From Planctomycetales bacterium (GTDB taxonomy: Bacteria; Planctomycetota; Planctomycetia; Isosphaerales; Isosphaeraceae): DNA of 64,000 bases. The DNA lies in contig DAIDHX010000146.1 in the NCBI GenBank assembly GCA_027451885.1, positions 80,803 to 144,802 of the forward strand. The letters run 5' to 3'. The first letter of the stretch is position 1. Every line of letters starts with the position of its first letter. Below, in pieces: positions 63,278 through 64,000 of the stretch. The notes below the pieces were generated by a model that was not told where the DNA came from, made no database searches, and saw only the letters and a list, made by a program, of their open reading frames with translations. Position numbers and translations under genes: made by a program.

Positions 63278-64000
63278 CTATTCGTCCAGGGATCGATTCA
63301 TCAAAGCAACAACTGCCTGGGCGATCATCAGTTCCTCATCAGTGGGAATGACACGCACGGTGACACGTGCGCTTGATGTGGAGATCACCGGGTCATTGCG
63401 CGCGTTGCGCCTGGGATCAAGCGTAAGACCCAGGAAGTCGAGGCCCTGGCAAATCCGTTCGCGCACCACGGGCGAGCGCTCGCCGATCCCTGCTGAGAAG
63501 ACGAGAGTGTCGAGTCCGCCCAGCACCGCCGCAAAGCCGCCGATGGCTTGCTTCGCGCGCCGGCAAAACAATTCGACGGCGACCTGCGCACGGGGATCGG
63601 TTGCTTCGAGCGCGAGCAGCTCGCGCATATCCGCGCTCGTGCCTGACACCCCTAGTAACCCGGATTCCTCGCTTGCCATGCGATGAAAATCCGCGATCGA
63701 CATCGCTTCAGCGTGTGCAAGGTAGTCGACCAGTCCTGGATCCAGGTCGCCCGAGCGCGTGCCCATCACCAGGCCCGCGAGCGGGGTGAACGCCATCGTA
63801 GTATCGATTGGCTTGCCGCCTTCTGTCGCGGCCATGCTTGCTCCTGAACCAAGGTGAGCCAGGATCACTCTGCCATGCGCTTGATCGCGGCCGGCGACGC
63901 GTTCCAGTTCGGAGAGCAAGTACGAATACGACAGTCCGTGAAATCCATAGCGCCTGACGCCCTGGGCCTCAAACCTGCGCGGAATCGGCAGGATACGTGC
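63278..64000 (-). CDS. ackA: Acetate kinase (partial, 5' end outside the window)
   Basis: The C-terminal 240 residues are visible; the frame is open to the right edge. Recognisable blocks: RRYGFHGLSYSYL at the edge, ILAHLGSGASMAA, the FTPLAGLVMGTRSGDLDPG active-site loop with its Arg and Asp, and LVFSAGIGERSPVVRERI. It interconverts acetate plus ATP and acetyl phosphate. The usual partner pta is not in the window. The stop is TAG at 63278. Confidence 0.95.
   Translation of the reverse strand, partial: ARILPIPRRFEAQGVRRYGFHGLSYSYLLSELERVAGRDQAHGRVILAHLGSGASMAATEGGKPIDTTMAFTPLAGLVMGTRSGDLDPGLVDYLAHAEAMSIADFHRMASEESGLLGVSGTSADMRELLALEATDPRAQVAVELFCRRAKQAIGGFAAVLGGLDTLVFSAGIGERSPVVRERICQGLDFLGLTLDPRRNARNDPVISTSSARVTVRVIPTDEELMIAQAVVALMNRSLDE

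Noticed and set aside
1..64000. tRNA genes and mobile elements
   Set aside because: I looked for T-loop words such as GGTTCGANTCC with pairing arms, and for transposase or integrase motifs and terminal repeats, and found none that hold up by eye; a covariance-model and profile search would be needed to be certain.

Overview
The window is high-GC DNA from a bacterium that is most likely a planctomycete, in the broad Isosphaeraceae/Gemmataceae style. The evidence is a PEP-CTERM-type surface protein, LPS synthesis (lpxB), a Tat-exported terpene-cyclase-fold protein, an isolated FlgI-like protein with HEAT-like repeats, a helix-turn-helix plus receiver protein, a DUF6065-like protein, and an intergenic array whose minus-strand reading frames spell KRTQ/TEPN-type peptides. 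This assignment rests on gene content and recalled family distribution, not on a database search. I found no tRNA, rRNA, CRISPR array, transposase, integrase or phage gene; the window looks like ordinary chromosome.

Layout. Positions 1-6 kb hold a leftward run (GH5 glycosidase, DUF255 thioredoxin-domain protein, start of a possible phosphoesterase), a divergent Tat-exported cyclase-fold protein and a HIT hydrolase. From 9.4 kb leftward to 5.9 kb lies the ribosomal alpha operon (rpmJ-rpsM-rpsK-rpsD-rpoA-rplQ), closed by a clear intrinsic terminator and detached from the spc operon; rpsU is divergent from it. After purB comes a SUF iron-sulfur cluster operon (11.9-18.4 kb): a SufR-like repressor, sufC, sufB, sufD, a thiosulfate sulfurtransferase, sufE, a Rieske protein and a SufT-like DUF59 protein. 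No sufS cysteine desulfurase is present, and a strong inverted repeat lies upstream of sufR.

18.8-21.3 kb carries two regulators that have lost hallmark residues: an HTH/S24-type protein without its Ser-Lys dyad and a PAS/AAA+/Fis-type protein without GAFTGA. 21-31 kb holds lpxB, a methyltransferase, small exported proteins (one PEP-CTERM), an SLC13-type carrier, a coiled-coil protein, a GT39-like membrane glycosyltransferase and a SWIM-finger protein. 31-39 kb holds a thioredoxin, hpt, two GT4 glycosyltransferases, a ClC chloride channel with CBS domains and asnB, possibly a surface-polysaccharide neighbourhood. 39-42 kb is an NtrB/NtrC-like two-component pair.

42-56 kb is mixed metabolism and export: a secreted tandem-duplicated protein, a serine hydrolase, an alkaline phosphatase, glgC, a secreted repeat protein, an MFS and an anion carrier, DUF6065, a metallo-beta-lactamase-fold hydrolase translationally coupled to a LarA-type protein, and a class I aldolase. 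56-58.3 kb is an ECF sigma / anti-sigma / exported protein operon. A 1.4 kb gene-poor stretch with the repeat array follows, then the FlgI-like gene, a structured intergenic region, the HTH-receiver gene and the 3' part of ackA, which runs off the right edge.
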